64,000 bases of DNA from Chionis minor. Its lineage: Eukaryota > Chordata > Aves > Charadriiformes > Chionididae. Where the stretch lies: positions 667,425 through 731,424 of the forward strand of contig VZSF01001353.1 in the NCBI GenBank assembly GCA_013398295.1. The letters run 5' to 3'. Made by a program: the position numbers and the translations under genes. Of the stretch, positions 1 through 15,200 are shown piece after piece; position 1 is the first letter of the stretch; each line of letters starts with the position of its first letter. The notes under the pieces were generated by a model, which ran no database searches, was not told where the DNA came from, and saw nothing but the letters and a program-made list of their open reading frames with translations.

Positions 1-133
1 TCCCAGGCTTGTTGCACAAGGCTGGAACTATCTGCGACTCCCCAGTGCAAGTGAATTCCCCAAGGAAACGAAGTCAAGCCTGAATATTCCAAAAGACAAT
101 AATACAGGTCACAAACCTTGACCTGAGACTCAC

Positions 134-291
134 CTGAAGAGAGCTTTTAAATTCTCAGGTAGCTCGGTTCGCCCTGCATAGCCAGGGTTCATGGTGATGA
201 AAATGCCTACTGAGGGAACTAAGTTAATGTCTTCTCCAAGAAAACTGAAGGATTTCTTCTTCTCCCGTATTGCGTCCTGCACACTCTTCAC
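134..291 (-). CDS. DNAH9: DNAH9 exon 29 (AAA1, after Walker B)
   Basis: Reads [20 protein letters not shown] to LPENLKALF+AG, donor [26 protein letters not shown] is the AAA1 sensor-1 segment. It ends with two spare bases, so the reading frame continues into exon 30 beyond the window. Confidence 0.95.
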
Positions 292-3200
292 CTAGGAACC
301 AAGACAGTGTTACAGTATTGGTGTTCAGCTATGAAAAACACCAGAGCACAGTGCTGCCTTCCTTACGCTTGGTCCCATGACGAACTGGGGCTTATCACTG
401 TTTGGGTTTGGGTTTTTACTGACCATATAAAGCTTTATACACTGTTTGGAGTAAATCTGCATGGCATTATCAATCTCCCATCACAACCAAACCCCGACAA
501 AGCAGGAGACAAAGCTGAATTCAGAGAGCGAGCAGTCAAACTGCAAAGGAGTTGCAAGAACCTGCACCATTGCTCCACAAGACGATGACGGGCACGGGTG
601 AGGAAGAGCAGCTCAGGAGAAGGGAACACCTCCAAAGCTACCTGCATCTTGCCTTGGGTTTTGACTCTGTTCAGTTTTGGGCACCGCAGTATCGGAGAGA
701 CATTGAGGTGCTGGAGCGTGTCCAGAGAAGGGCAACGGAGCTGGGGAGGGGTCTGGAGAACAAGTCTCCTGAGGAGCGGCTGAGGGAGTTGGGATTGTTC
801 AGCCTGGAGAAGAGAAGGTTGAGGGGAGACCTTCTCACTCTCTACAACTCCCTGAAAGGAGGTTGTAGCCAGGGGGGGTCAATCTCTTCTCCCAAGGAAC
901 AAGCGACAGGACAAGAGGAAATGGCCTCAAGTTGTGCCAGGGGAGGTTTAGGTTGGATATGAGGAAAAACTTCTTTACGGAAAGGGTTGTCAAGCATTGG
1001 AACAGGCTGCCCAGGGAGGTGGTGGAATCGCCGTCCCTGGAGGTATTTAAAAGCCGGGCAGACGTGGTGCTGAGGGACATGGGTTAGGGGTGGTTTTGGC
1101 ATAGGTTTATGGTTGGACTCGATGATCTTGAAGGTCTCTTCCAACCCAAGTGATTCTGTGATTCTATGACATCACCTGTGGGATGCCTCTCAGCACATCT
1201 CACAGCAAAAACACCACCAAGGGCTAAATCATCTCTTTCGACTTCCCAACCTAGCAGGAGGCCAGGCACCCGAGATGAGATGCGGGGCTGTCCAGGCATC
1301 CACAACCCAGCCAACACCAAACGCAGTCCCAAGAGCCTGACACAATGCCGGCCCCTGACTCCCTCCACCCATCGTCACCTCTCCCACATCCCACTGCTCT
1401 TCATGACAGCCCACAGCCCTCCCGTGCCTGCTCTGCTCCTTGACAAGGCCCAGAAATGGAGCAGCATTTCCCAAAAAACGTGGCCTCAGCTCAATTGCCA
1501 ACCGATCACTTGATATTGCTTTTAAAATCAGATGCTTAATTTAAAACCAAAACCACAAGGCAGAAGCTGGAAGACCTCCCCTGACACCTTCACTCACTAA
1601 TATTGTATTGTCTTTTATATTTGCCTGATCACAGCTTTGTTCTTCTCACTCCTCACCTTCCAAAGAGAGCCGGTTTATTAAAGCTACTAGATCACCTTCT
1701 TGGAAACAGCACTTCAGCGAGGGAGAAATCTCTCTATATTCACTACTCTAACCTCACTGCTGTTTGCCATCTTAAAGTTAAGCAATTAATCGAATTTTTC
1801 TCTGTAAGGAACCATATCGACATTAGCTGCATGACTAAGACAGCCAATTAAACATCGCCATGGTTACACTCCTAATAGCATCCAGGAGACACGATGATGG
1901 AATGACAGCTGTGCTGCTTTCTTCAGATGCTGCGCTCCAGCCAGGAGCGAGGGAATTATTAGCAGTTGAGTCATATCTGGGCTTCTTTTGTTCAGCTTCC
2001 CTTTTTATTTTAAGATCCTCAAAGACTTTTTTCAATGACAACTTTAAACTGGAACCTGATGGAAGAGAAATTGAGAGGGAACGATACACAAACTCCTGTA
2101 CCCACCTGGGGCTTCTTTGAGATGTCACATAAGGTACCAATTATGAGCAAAAAAAGAGATGAGAAGAATGAGGAGTTCACGGAGGGGTTCAGAACAACGT
2201 CTTTGACCAAAACATTTACAAAAATGTAGAAACTTCTGGGCTCTAGATCTTTCTTTCTGCAATACCAAGCCCAAAAGAGGGCCTAGGAAGAATTCAGCAC
2301 CTCTGTCAGATACTGGGATCCTAAAGCCTGCACTCAGCACATCCCTGAGTCCAGAAGAACTTCGATACCTCAGCACCTCAATTTTGAGCCCTGAAGTCCC
2401 CCAAGGCTCAAAACTTCCAATTCTGCCCATGTTGGAGCTGTCTCGGTCTGGACAGTGCGGTTGGGCACCCCCTCTCCGCTCACACTCCTCTGACAGCTGG
2501 ATTTACCTGGCATTTTCAGAAGATACCAGCAAGATTTAGGATCTGGACAACATCCAAACCCAGCTCTGCTTCAAGGAAAGGGCCAGAAGCCTTAGCAGGA
2601 CCTGCTGTCATCACCCTGCTGCTCTGTCCTCCAGCTGAGCTGCCCCACATTTCAGCCCCTGCCAAGGGGATCCATGTTGGCAGCACTTACCCTGAGTGCT
2701 CCCTCACCACCCGCCAGGCAGGCATGCGCAGGGTACGGAGCAATCCTCCTGCAATCTGTTCCCCCATGTAAAACCTTTCCAGATTTCCTCATGGGCCAGT
2801 AAGAGGGAGGGAGGGAGGAAGCAAAGCACCAGATTATACGTAAGCACAAGAGAACAGGACTCTCTTGCGTAATGGGGAGGGCAGTCTCCTTTCCAGCCCT
2901 TCTCCAAGGATGGGACTCACTGATAAAAAGCAATGAACAGTGCAACTACAGAGATGAGAAATCATTCTACAGGGAAAGCACCTACGTGTAGCTGGGCACA
3001 GCTCAAATAGCTCTCTCCGAGCTTTAATCCCACTCTGTCAGGGTATTCCAGGAAAGCACACAAGCAAGGGCTGCAGATCTGCTGCACGTTTCAGTTACCA
3101 AGTGTCGCCCAGCTGACACCAGCACTCAGCAGCACCACGCTGCACCCACAGGGCTGCGCGGATTCCTTCTAGGAATTGTGTCATTTGGCCAGGAATACCC

Positions 3201-6200
3201 TCCAAAGCCAGTTCACAGAGCTCTCATTACAGATACCTGAATTAAATCTGTAGCCATATGAAAAGAGAAGGAAGGAAAGAAGTCTTGGTGACAGGTAAGC
3301 ATTGAGAAAATTAATCCTGAGTGTATTCCTATTTGTTGAACATGACACACAACCTGTGCCTGACTGGAGGCAGTAAGTAATCCCCAGAAGTCCAGCAGGC
3401 CATGGATCTGCTCCAATCGCCACCCTTCCCCTCCATGAAAATTATTCCCTGCATGGCAGGCTGAGAAGCCATAAGTCAAGGCAGCTCTCCTCCCTAAAAT
3501 GATATGCTGAAATTATGTCCCAGCATATTAACGACACAGATGTCTTCCTCTGGAGGAGCAGGTACAGAGCCACGGTGTACACAGATCTGGGAAAAGAGGC
3601 TATAAGGAATTGCCTCAACAAATGCTGTAACTGGGCGAAGAAAAGTGACAAAAATGTTTGCAGCACATCACTGCTGTGTTTTGTCAGTGCTGTGATATTC
3701 ATGTGATTAATCTTGGGATGTAATCCCTCACCTGCCTACACACAGAACTGAAACCGGCAACATGCACTTTCCATATTTACCCTCGCTCCGTAAGCTGCAG
3801 CACAGCTCTGCCTTGTTTGTATTTAATTATGAGCATTTCTCCACTTACCTGTACAGCAACCACTGAAAGGACTTCAACTGAGATCCTGTTAAATTCATCA
3901 AAACAGCCCCAGGCTCCCGTCTGGGAAAGGCCTTTGTAAATATTCCCACAAGACTGGGGAAAAAAAAAAATACAAGAGTAAAATCACAAATGGAATCAAC
4001 TCCAGCAAAAAAATGGATTTCATTTCCCAGCCTGTTTATTTAAAGCAATTTACAGTCTATTGTGGGTATTTAGAAAAGTGCATGGAAACAGCAGGCACAA
4101 CTCAATTATAATATTTATAACTCTGCACAGTTTGCCACTTGATTTACTAATTGCCCTTTCTCAATATATCTGTGCACTAGTTTCATTTAAAGGTCACCTG
4201 TGCTGAATTACTGATGGTCCCGCTTCCTGGGAGAGCCCGTAATCTGAATAAAATATGATCCGAAGCTACCAAAACCACTGTACCATGCCAGACCGGCAGA
4301 GAGCAGGACTCAGACTAACGGTTCAGCACTCCGCTGCAGCTGAAGGTTCGGCACGTTTTGGCCTTATTCTGGGAGAGGAACCTGCGAAAGCCAGGACAGA
4401 TCCCTCCCCATGCCAGGGCCTGCCAGCCTACGACCACGTCAAGAAGAAACGACCATGGTCGAAGTATCAGCATAGCCTCAGTCTCAACTGAACAGGCCAA
4501 CATTTTTGAAGCATTTCACATGGAATCTAACTCCAGGATGGAAGGGAAAGGCATGATGAGGCAGAGAGAGACAGCTGGGATCTCCACCTCCTGAAGAACC
4601 TAATGCAAGTCTTAGAGAAGAAAAGGGATGAGGAGAATAAGGTGCTCAGCAGAAAGGAATGTAGCGGGATTTGAGGAGAGGTGATGGATCAAAGCAATCT
4701 CAGCTGGATTACTCTCATCCTTCAAGTTCCGTTGGGCCCCGAGCACCCCTAGCGCCATGGGATGGCGCTGCGGCCGGCCGAGGTGGGAACGGTACCTTGT
4801 AGTCCATCTGCTCGGAGCAGTTAAACACGTACACCATGATGCCCAGGGCTCGCCCCAGATCTTTTGTAGTCTCCGTCTTGCCAGTGCCTGCAGGGCCTGC
4901 AGGTGCTCCGCTCATGGTCAGGTGCAGCGACTGGGTCAGGGTGATGTAACACCTTTCACAGCAAAGGACGAAGGAAGAAAAGAAAGAGCCTGAGCCTGGG
5001 TCCAACAGGTCACTGCTGGATTGCAGAGAAATGGCACTAGGGCAACGCGCTCAGGAGAGCCTTTCTTCTGAAAGGCTGTACATGAGCAGGGTGCACGTCC
5101 AAGCTGAAAGTCCTCTCGGGCATTAAGTACCACCTCTGCCCAGCTGTGTTTCTCCAAGAGCTACTTGTCTTCCACTTGAGTCTGCCCCACCTCTTCACAT
5201 CCGGATTGTGCCTTCTTTGTATCATCACGCCACTCATTGATACTGGGCACGTCCCAGATAGTATGAGAGAAGGTCAGCTCTTCTGAAAGACCTTCCTCTT
5301 GCTTCCTCATGCTCTTCAGCCCAAAGGATCCCCTTCCCCATCACTGACAGAAGCCTGGTCAGATGGCCTACGAATGACCCCCCCTCAACGATGGAGCAAG
5401 CCCCAAAGCTTCTCCATCATGCTGATGATGGACATCAGGGAGGTGCCCCCAATGTGGGTGTCTCTATGTCCTGTATAAGCCACAGAGCTGTAGTCAATAT
5501 GGCCAATAAAACCTGATGGAGGCTTTGCTCAGCTGACTACCATGGGTAACGAGAACCACCTAAACTGCTCCTGGCTACTGAAATGTCACACAGGGTGGAA
5601 AGATATGACAAAGGAGACTTGTGTGCTTCTGGATTGGCAGCTGGAAGCCAGGTGGGACAAGGCAGAGCATCTCAAGTCACGCTAGGTGCCCCCATTGAGG
5701 CAAGTGAACCAAGTGGGAAATGTCTGCTTCAAGATGGGATGAAAGCTTTCTAGACTCACCAGCCCTCTGGGCTGTGGACATCCTGTGCACAGGCAGACAC
5801 CCACAAACGAGCATCTTAATCTGTGGGCTGAATCCCACCCCAGGGTCTGAGGCACAGATGCCCTAGAGGGTACCAAATCACAAACCAGGTGAGAGAGCTC
5901 TGACACTGGATTCTGGGACACCGAGAAAGAACAAGAGGGATGCAGATGCCCAAACTAAAATCCAGCTTTGGCTGTCAGCTCTTTCTCTAGCTGCGTGGCA
6001 AAGCCCAGCTCTGACGGTGTCTCCCACAGGCTCACCTGTCGGTCAGCGGAGTGATCACAAGCCGAGGGGTATTGCCAAGGTATTCGTAGGAGTACAGGAA
6101 CTGGGCGTCACAGATGTTGGCAAAGCAGTGCCGTTCCTCATCTGACCATCTGTGCCGGAGCTGTGACAGCCAAATGAACGCCTGGGCGTTGTCCACCTGC

Positions 6201-9200
6201 AACACACCCACAAGCACCATCACGGGAAGACCAGGGCTGCCAGGCACACGCGGTGCCGAAACGGTACTGCAATGAAGCTGTCATCGGGTGGCCTGGCCAT
6301 CACTGCCAAGGCAGGCGTGGGGAGGAAGGTCACCTCCCTGCAATGCAGTGAGAAATGTCACCTCCCCATCTCCCATCTTTCCTACGCCCAACCCAGGGTT
6401 GCGCTGAGCCCTCACAAACCTTCTGCGCTATCATCTTCGCCACCACGTCCCGAGCGTGCACATCAATGGTGCAAATGGTCATGATTTTCTGCCTGTCACC
6501 CTTGGAGAGCTGCCCGATCAGCATGGTAACAAGGGTGTTCAGCTGCGCCACTTGCTTCTTGTGATATTCCTTCAGCGCGTTCTCGTAGCCTTCCTCCACC
6601 CTGGCAAAGGCAATCCCAACCTCGGTTGTCCACCAGATCTGGGTGCAGGAAAGAGCCACCTAGGGAAACGAGCTGGCTCAGTATCAGGGAAAACACCAGG
6701 GCTTCCTTACATTCAAGAGTCTGATCCAAAGGGAGATCGAGGATGAAGTATCCGTGCCATGAAATGAAGTATATTTTCAAACAGTAGTCACAGCAGACAG
6801 GACAACAGAAATCTGCCCTGTGACATTCATTTAAAACATCCTCTCAGCAGCAGACACGTTTAGCAGCTACTTATTAGTAAATCAGCACCTTTCACAGGCC
6901 TGACACAGCAGAGGAGGAAGAGCTGCAGACCATGAGGCTGTCAGAGGTGCATCTGGGGGGCTCTCTTCTCTCGTTAGGCTTCACCACTTTGCCTCCCTGC
7001 TGCACCTTGCACTCCTCGGGGTGTACAGACTTCCCGCAACCCCCACCCGGGGCTGCAGCAGGCACCCCCAAGCCCCCGAGGGAGCTCTGTAACCCCACCA
7101 AGAGCGTTTCCTCCCTGGAGCCCCAATCAGAGCAGGGAGCTCAGCCCAGAAACTCCATCAGGAGATTGCCAAGGTCAAGGACAACTCATCCCTCCTGTCT
7201 CTTGGACAGCACAGTGGAGGCCAGAAACACCCCCATCCACAGACAGAGGCCCCTACAGAAGGAAGGGGTGGGCAGGACTGAAGAAGTCAAGAGCTGCCCT
7301 TCCCACATGCCAGCCTGAGTGAAGATGAGGAGCAGTGGCAGATACCTGAGCAGGGTAATCAAAGAGCCACTGTTCCCTCGGCTTCTCCTCATAAGCCATG
7401 ACAGCTTCTGTCATCTCGTCTCTCACAGTAGCCCTCATGCTGTCCAGTACGTGATTCAGCCAGACCTCAACCTGGAGAAGAGATTAAATCACAGTAACAC
7501 ATTTGCTCTCCTTAAGTGCCTTTGGTAATTAGCGAAGACAGGGAATGGGAGAAGAACCTAAACTTTCAAGATAAACAAACCTCACAGTCTTATTCGGACT
7601 GAGTGGATTTAGCCAATTCTGGTACTGCAGGATTAGCATCTATTTCCAGACACCAAGAATACAAGGCAGATTTTCTTGAACTCCAGCTATAGGAGGAACC
7701 AAAATGAACTCCACCAGTGAGTAATTTGGTTCGGCACATTCCACCGCCAGGCCACGACAGAATCACTCACTGGGCACAATTTGCCAGCAGCAGGAGAAAG
7801 CCGCTGCTGAACTGGGGAACACAATTCCTGCTGAATTTAGTATTTCGCAGGCAAAGCCCTCACTGAGAAGCTAGTTTAAATGCAGCAAGCTGGGGAGCTC
7901 AGCAGCTGGTATTATGTACTTTAGCTTCCTACAATAGTCCACGGAGAAAGGTGCAACTACAGGGACAGATAAGCTGAGCAGTAGTTTGATTCTTACATTT
8001 TGTACTTTAACTCACCCTATGAAAAAAAGGAAGATTTGGAAAACAGGAAAAAAGCCTTCTCTTTCAAAAGATGCCCATGCAGAGGTACTGTGGATTAGCT
8101 TAGTCTATTTCCAATCTGGATCCCCTCCTTTACGGAGGGTATTTGTAACAAGCCGTAAGACTGACTTTCAAAAGGTCTTAGAAAAATTCAAGCAAAAGAA
8201 CCCAGTTAGAAAAAGGCCACAGCCCTTTATCCCACTGTGGACTGTGACACCTTAGTGAGGATCTAGCAAGACTGGGACCGAGGGCTGCGGTGTAAGGAGG
8301 AACTACGTTACACACCACCTCTTCCAGCCTTTCTCACGCGTAAAGGAAGAGCAGTGACGCTCTGCGACGTCTTGGCAACAGACGCCCACACAAGGGGCGG
8401 GAGAGCAGACTCTTTTTGACAGACAAGGTCCTCCCTCTCACCTGCCCGCTGCAGTCACAGGGTTCACTGAAGCTGACGTATTCCTCCTCTCTGCTGTACA
8501 TTCCCAGGCCGAGCTTGGTTGGCTTCTGCTCAGAGTCCAGCTGGAACTTCATCTTGGCCAAGTTGTCGAAGAGTTTGGAAAGATGACGTTGCACCTGCAA
8601 AAATAATTGTACTAAATGAAGCAGCTGAGACAGGACAAGCAGAATGGACATCACCGTGTCTGTCACAGGCACATTCATGTTCATAAAGCATGATCTTGGA
8701 CATCTTGGTAACACCACGTCTTCTCATACGTGGCCAGGGTACCGCCAATGCAAGCCTCTTGCTGTCTCTCCCAGTACTTCCACCTATTTCAACATCATTT
8801 AGAAAACAGAAATGCCTTCATAAATCATGTTTCCTCACCGGGAAATCCCCCATACAGGGAAAAAGCACAGAAAACATTCAAGCGTTGCATGACCTCCTCG
8901 CCCAAATTTCCCTACGCACAGTGATGAGAGGTCTGTAGCCACTGCTCAACCTCATCCTGTTCTCAGCGCGCTACGGAGTTTTCTTCACTGTGAACCTTCC
9001 TGTTTTTTCAGCACTAGAAATCAATTTTGTGCTAATGAAAAGTCCTGAATTCTCCTGCATGGAGAAGACAGACCTTTATTTCTGCCCAACACCCATGATA
9101 AACAGCTCAACAGCCCAGACCTCCTACAAAACACCCCTCTTGACCAAAAGCTCTCTTCCAGAAAGAAGGAAGTAATTCAGTCCTCTCCTGTTCACACCCA

Positions 9201-12200
9201 GCTGAGTTTGAAAAGCCAACAGGGAGATGGCAGTGTCGCTGCTGCAGCTCTCAACACCAGCATCTGCCTGCTCAGCTGGGAGCAGGCAGGTCACCAACGC
9301 TTCTTCCAGATCACGACACGACGACATCACCGTGTGTGTCACACGCCACTACCAGCAAAGGCAAACTTCTCCCAGGGCTGATGCTCCCGTGGCAAGGGTC
9401 AGCTCACTAAGCGGTCCCAGGCAGGAGCTGCCCCTCTCAATAGGGACAGGCGGGTGGACAGGCTGTCACGGGTGGGATGAGAAATGAGGACAGCCCGTGA
9501 TGCCCACTGCTCTAATGCTTCCAGGGAAAGATGTGTGGACTTGTCCGTTTAATTCCGACTCACTGACTCACACAGGATTACAGCACTCCTCCTCACGAGC
9601 TGTCCTGCAGGTGGATGCAGCTCAGCACTCTTTTTACGCACATTCAAGCAGGGTCAAATCCTGGAAGGTCCCAAGTACCTCTGAGAAGCAAAGCATGCTC
9701 AGCATCCCCTCAGGGAAGTGTTTCTCCTTTCAAATCTTCAGTAACCCATAGAAACCTTTTCTTACACCTAGAAGTTTCTGCTCTCAAATCCCCACTGTCC
9801 GTCCGCAGGGCTTCAGACATGCTCCAGCACTTGGTCCAATCCTGCCACCGGGGACCTGAATACACCTGAATCTGCACGAGTTCAATACCCAGCTCAAGAG
9901 GATAATATCATTGTGCATTTAATCCTCCTTTAGGAATTATCAGACTTTGAAACTGCAGTGGAAAGGCCGAGAGCGTATCCATGTATGATCCTACTTGACA
10001 TTTACTTTGATTTTACGGCAAATAGTTCTGAATAACGGAAAACACCAGGAATTTCTTCTTAATCCATGGAGCGTTTCAACACAGTATCTTTTCTTTGCTT
10101 CCTGTTGTTTTTTCCTCTCCATTTTAAGTATCAATCAACTATGTATTTATGATATTTTGCAGCCTGGAACCTCCCAGCAGCAGAAACAGATGTAAGCAGT
10201 GTTAGAGGCAAACAACAACCCTGTTCCATTCACGTGCTCACATCAATGCCGAGAATGATGAAAAGCTTAAAGAAGGTGAGATTACTTGTTACTGAAAGAT
10301 GGGCTAAGGAATTCACTCCTTATCCAACTCTCTCCATGTGCTGTGAGCATTTGATTGGTTTTACATACCAACCTTGGGATAAATGATGCATCCCAAACAA
10401 CACCAGCCGGAACACAGCATTGCCAAGCAAACTGGCCACGGCTTCCTGACAGCAGCTCCCGTAGCACTAATGATCAACACAAACTGCTATGCCCTGTATG
10501 GAAAAACATCTGCAGGACTGAATCCTCTGAACTCTGCCCGCTGGGGGCCGGGAGGTGTCTGCGCCCCTCCGGGGAGCGGGGGGAAGAGCAGAGTGGAGCC
10601 ATTTCCTGCAACAGGAAGGTTACTACACTTTGCTCCAGAGGACGACCCAGCAATCCACCCAAGCCAACAGGAGGAATGGTGTATTTGGAGTGATTTCCCC
10701 ACGCCTGGCATTCAGGCACCATCCCGAGAAACCCAGCCTGCAGAAGAGAAGCCTCCCCAGTCAGGTGGCGCAGAAGACCAGTGCCGGAGGGTCAGATCCT
10801 CAGCCTGGCCCCTGAGCTGCGCGGGGATGGATGGCAACCCAAGAGATCTACTTGTTGCCTTGGCCATAGCCACTGTCTGACCACCAGCTGTCTCACCTCT
10901 TTCAGGTTGTGTGCTTCTCTCCCCCTGTAATACGGACATCCCAAACATCTTTGCATGGGGGAAGGAAGAAATGGCTGACTAAAAAATGCCTCTTCTGCCT
11001 CAAAAAAGGGAACTCTCCAAGCCATCAGTTGTCAACACTTCCACATTTGACTGACCATTCTGTGGCTCTTTCAGCAGCAGATGCTGTTCGGTGGCATCCC
11101 AGGTTGGGGATCCAAGGTCAGCAACAAGTTCTGGCTGACATCCTCAAGAAAGATCATGGAATGGTTTAGGTTGGGAGGTACCTTGAAGATGTGTTCCTCC
11201 AACCTCACAGCAGAAACAAACCCACTGTTTTCATACCATCAAAAACATAGCTCCACCTCGTGCAGCATTCTCAGAACCATCTGCAAGCATCACCAGGGTT
11301 AGATCAGACAACATACCATGCACATGTCGCCTTTCAAAGATGACAGATGCCCAGCTGTGAAAGAATTTATCATAGTCCAAGTGAGGGTGGGGGAAAAAGC
11401 ACTCCAGAAAGGATAAGCTACAGGAGAGTCCCAAGACCGCAGCTTCCACTGTGACATTACTGACAGCTGGAAAATGCAAAGGTGATGCAGTACAAGGCTT
11501 ACCAGCTGTGGGTTGGTGCCATTGGAAAGAATATCCAGTAAATCAGCAGAAGAAATGAAGTAAAATCTGGGAAAGGCGAACCTCTTCATGTCTAAATATT
11601 CAGTCAAAGCCTTCTCACACAGAGACAACCTGGGGGGACGAAGCAGATAAACAGAGCCCAGGACAGGTGGGTAAATATTCTTTCACGTTTCATGCTACAG
11701 TTTGGGTTTTCAAGCAGATTCTCCCCTGCTACAAGGAAATGCCAGACATGACCTGAGCCTGTAGGCTGGTGCTCTACAGCATTTTCTGAATAGATCAACA
11801 AAACACATGTTAACTCATAGATCTCTCTCTACTCCAAAGGGTCAAACAGCCTAAGAGTCAGAAAAGCCTCATGAAAAAGCAGAAGCACGGCTGGAAGAAG
11901 AGGCTGGAATGGGTTTGCAGTCTGGCCTACTGTTTTAGAGAAGCTCTGAACTGCCACAGGTAATTTCACACTGGGATGAAAGTTTTCGTACCTGCTTTCA
12001 TTCTAATGAGCTGCATTTTAAAGTCTGATTCAAACCTACTCAGCTTATTGCGTTTGTGAAGCCTGAAAAGAAACTTGTTTGTTCCGATCTGAAATGAATC
12101 TTTCAGTGTTTACATGCTGAACTGCTGCTGAGCTTACAAAGTCCATAAATAACACGCAGCCAGTGCTCTGTGAGAAACACTGGCCTTATCTGATTAAAAA

Positions 12201-15200
12201 ATAAAATAAAATCTTTATTGTAAATGGATAGTTACTGCTGATACAACAGCTATCATTAACTTTTAAGTGTGTTCCGGGTAGACTAGCTCACATGTTAAGT
12301 GACAAGTGTATCCGTCTCAGGACACTGAGGTCTTTTCTCAGGGAGTCTAGTTATACCATGTGTCAAGGGTACACACGCAGAGATAATTTTGTAAATTAAA
12401 GAACACGGGCTCAGCTCTGATGCAGATATCCCTGCTTGGACTGCTAAGTAGATATTTAAGACGCTGTATCTGGAGCAGCAGTGAGGCCATTTGTTATTAA
12501 AACCAGCCGCATGCCCAGCTTTGTATGTGGGCAAATCCTTACTCAGGATGAGAGCTTGCACGTACACAAAGCCTGACTCCACTTTGGGAGCTTCAGGGTG
12601 ATGGATCACAGATAAAATAGACTTGAGAAAGATCAGAAATGCTGTGACTCGTGAATGCAAAGGATACACAGTCTAGGAAGGAAGGCTGGCTTGGAACACA
12701 AGTTAAACAAACTTATTAGAGTTGATCCCAGTCTCTGCTAAATACTGGGACCAAAGTTCTACCTACCTACTCTGAATGTCCTCCAGTTGTTGGGGCAGAC
12801 CTGGTTTATTGGTGGCCTCAACTACATTTGGAGTTTTGTGAGCTTCGTAGGCCAGTTCTTTAAAATCTGCATCAATCCCTTCAAAGCGCTTGGAGTCCTA
12901 AAAGGCAACACAAAGAACATGTTCATGGCAAAACACTGATTTTGTGCTAAAAGATCCCATCCTCTGGCCGCTGTCTTTGGGTTGAGGGGAAAGACTCTCT
13001 GCAGAGAGCCTCTGTCCACAGCAGAGAGATCTCCACCATTTCAGAAGGGCTTTTCCACCCACGTGCCTGAAAAAAGTCTCCAGTTGGGCACTTGCCTTCT
13101 TGTCACTATATCCCAAAGGGCTTGTGGATAAAGTGCTCCATGCAGAAGCCAATGCCTGGGACCAACCATTTTCAGGGGATTAAACGCCCCTTTGACCATC
13201 TCCTCATAACTCTGCCTCTCCTGTGTCCAGCTGAAATACCAACTTTCCCTGGCCACAGCAGCAGGAGATGCTCCCATATGGGAGAAAGGCTACCAACTCC
13301 ACCTGAGTTCACTCTTCCCCTCTTGCTACAACACCGGGATCTCAGCGCCCATCCCTGAAATGGGTGTCGTGACACTTGCAGAGGGGAGCAATTCCTTGCC
13401 CTGAGTAAGGCCATGGAAACCCCACACTGGCAGCAGAGCACGCTGACAATTACGCTCTACACCTAACAAGGACCCTGAACTTCTGAAGTTAACAGTGAAA
13501 AATAAATAAAGCTATGCTCATAGTGTCTCTGCTCCTTCCTTCTTCCCCAGTGACCCAGCGCAGTGAATAAAGTGCTCCACGCCTTGCTGGTAACACCCCT
13601 GCACACTAACCTGTGCCCAGCCCGGCAGCAAGGCTCCGGCTGGAGGGCTGAGCCCTGACTGCACACAAGCCACGTAACGTCCACCCCACGCCCTGCCAGC
13701 ACATCCTGCCCCAGTCCCGGATGCATCCTGAGAAGGTTCAGCCTCCCGAGGCTTTGAGCCTTCCAGGGAAGGGAAGAGGCTGCTGATCGGTGCCACCTGC
13801 CCGACGGTTACTGAGATGCAGACAGCGGCCCCGCAGGATGCAGATGCAAACCACGATGGGATCTCACACGTGGCATTAGATAGCTGTGGGGTATCAACAG
13901 CTTGCTGGCTCCAGGGCACTGGTTATCCGCACCGGTACATATCGCCCAGTAAGGGAGGCGTGCTCAACGCTCTCCAAAGCAGAGGAACAATCCAAGCAGA
14001 CCAGAAGGAAGGGATGGAGACAGGGTGTTGCATTGCCTGGGTGTCACTGGGCTGCGCACCCCCGCCTTGGGTGTCAGTCCCCTGGCAGTGCTGGCAGTGC
14101 TGCTGCACCTGGATGGGGACAGCGGTGACAGAGTGAACTGCGGTTCACTCATGAGTGAAAGGCAGGTTCCTCAGCACAGCTGTGAGTGGTCCAGCAGGGC
14201 CAGGAACCAACCTGGAAGATTTCCTTAATAACCAAGAGAATCACAGACTCATGGAATAGTTTAGTTTGGAAGGAACCTTAAAGATCATCTAGTTCCCACC
14301 CCCCTGCATGGGCAGGGACACCTCCCACTAGACTGGGTTGCTCCAAGCCCCATCCAGCCTGATGGAACAATTCCAGGGATGGGGCAGCCACAACTTCTCT
14401 GGGCAACCTGGGCCAGTGTCTCACCCTCAGAGTGAAAAAATTCTTCCCAATATCTAATCTAAATCTATCCTTTTCCAGTCTGAAGCCATCACCCCTCGTC
14501 CTATCACTACATGCCTTTGTAAAGAATCCCTCCCCAGCTTTCTTGTGGGCCCCTTTCAGATACCGGAAGAGACTATAAAGTGTCCCCGGAGCCTTCTCTT
14601 CTCCAGGCTGAACAACCCCAACGCTGTCAGCCTGTTTTCACAGGAGAGGTGCTCCAGCCCTCTGATCAACTTTGTGGCCTCCCCTGGACCCGCTCCAATA
14701 GGTCCATGTCCTTCTTGTGCTGAGGACTCCAAAGCTGGAAGCATTATTCCGGGGGGGTCTCACCAAAGCAGAGCAGAGGGGCAGAATCCCCTCCCCTGCC
14801 CTGCTGGCCACGCTGTGGGACGCAGCCCAGGGGGCGGGGGGGTTCTGGGCTGTGAGCACACACTGCCAGCTCAGGCTGAGCTTCTCGTCCACCACCCCCA
14901 AGCCCTTCTCTCCAGGGCTGCTCTCCAGCCATTCCCTGCCCAGCCTGCCTTTGTGCTTGGGATCGCTCTCACCCATGTGCAGGACCTCGCACTTGGCCTG
15001 GTTGAACCCCCTGAGGCTGGCACAGGCCCACCTCTCCAGCCTGTCCAGGTCCCTCTGCATGGCATCCCGTCCCTCCAGCGTGTCACCGCTCCACACAGCT
15101 GGGTGTCGGCAAACTCCATCCCCTGCCCGTGTCGCTGACAAAGATGTTAAACAGCACCGGTCCCAGGAACAAGACTGGCAGCTGGAGTCAAGGACACCCC

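Noticed and set aside
5400..5560. Possible LTR-like stretch with TATAAG and AATAAA
   Set aside because: No matching second LTR, no terminal TG...CA pair and no primer-binding site. Probably chance.
12185..12225. AATAAA cluster in DNAH9 intron 21
   Set aside because: AT-rich intron sequence with no terminal exon before it on either strand.
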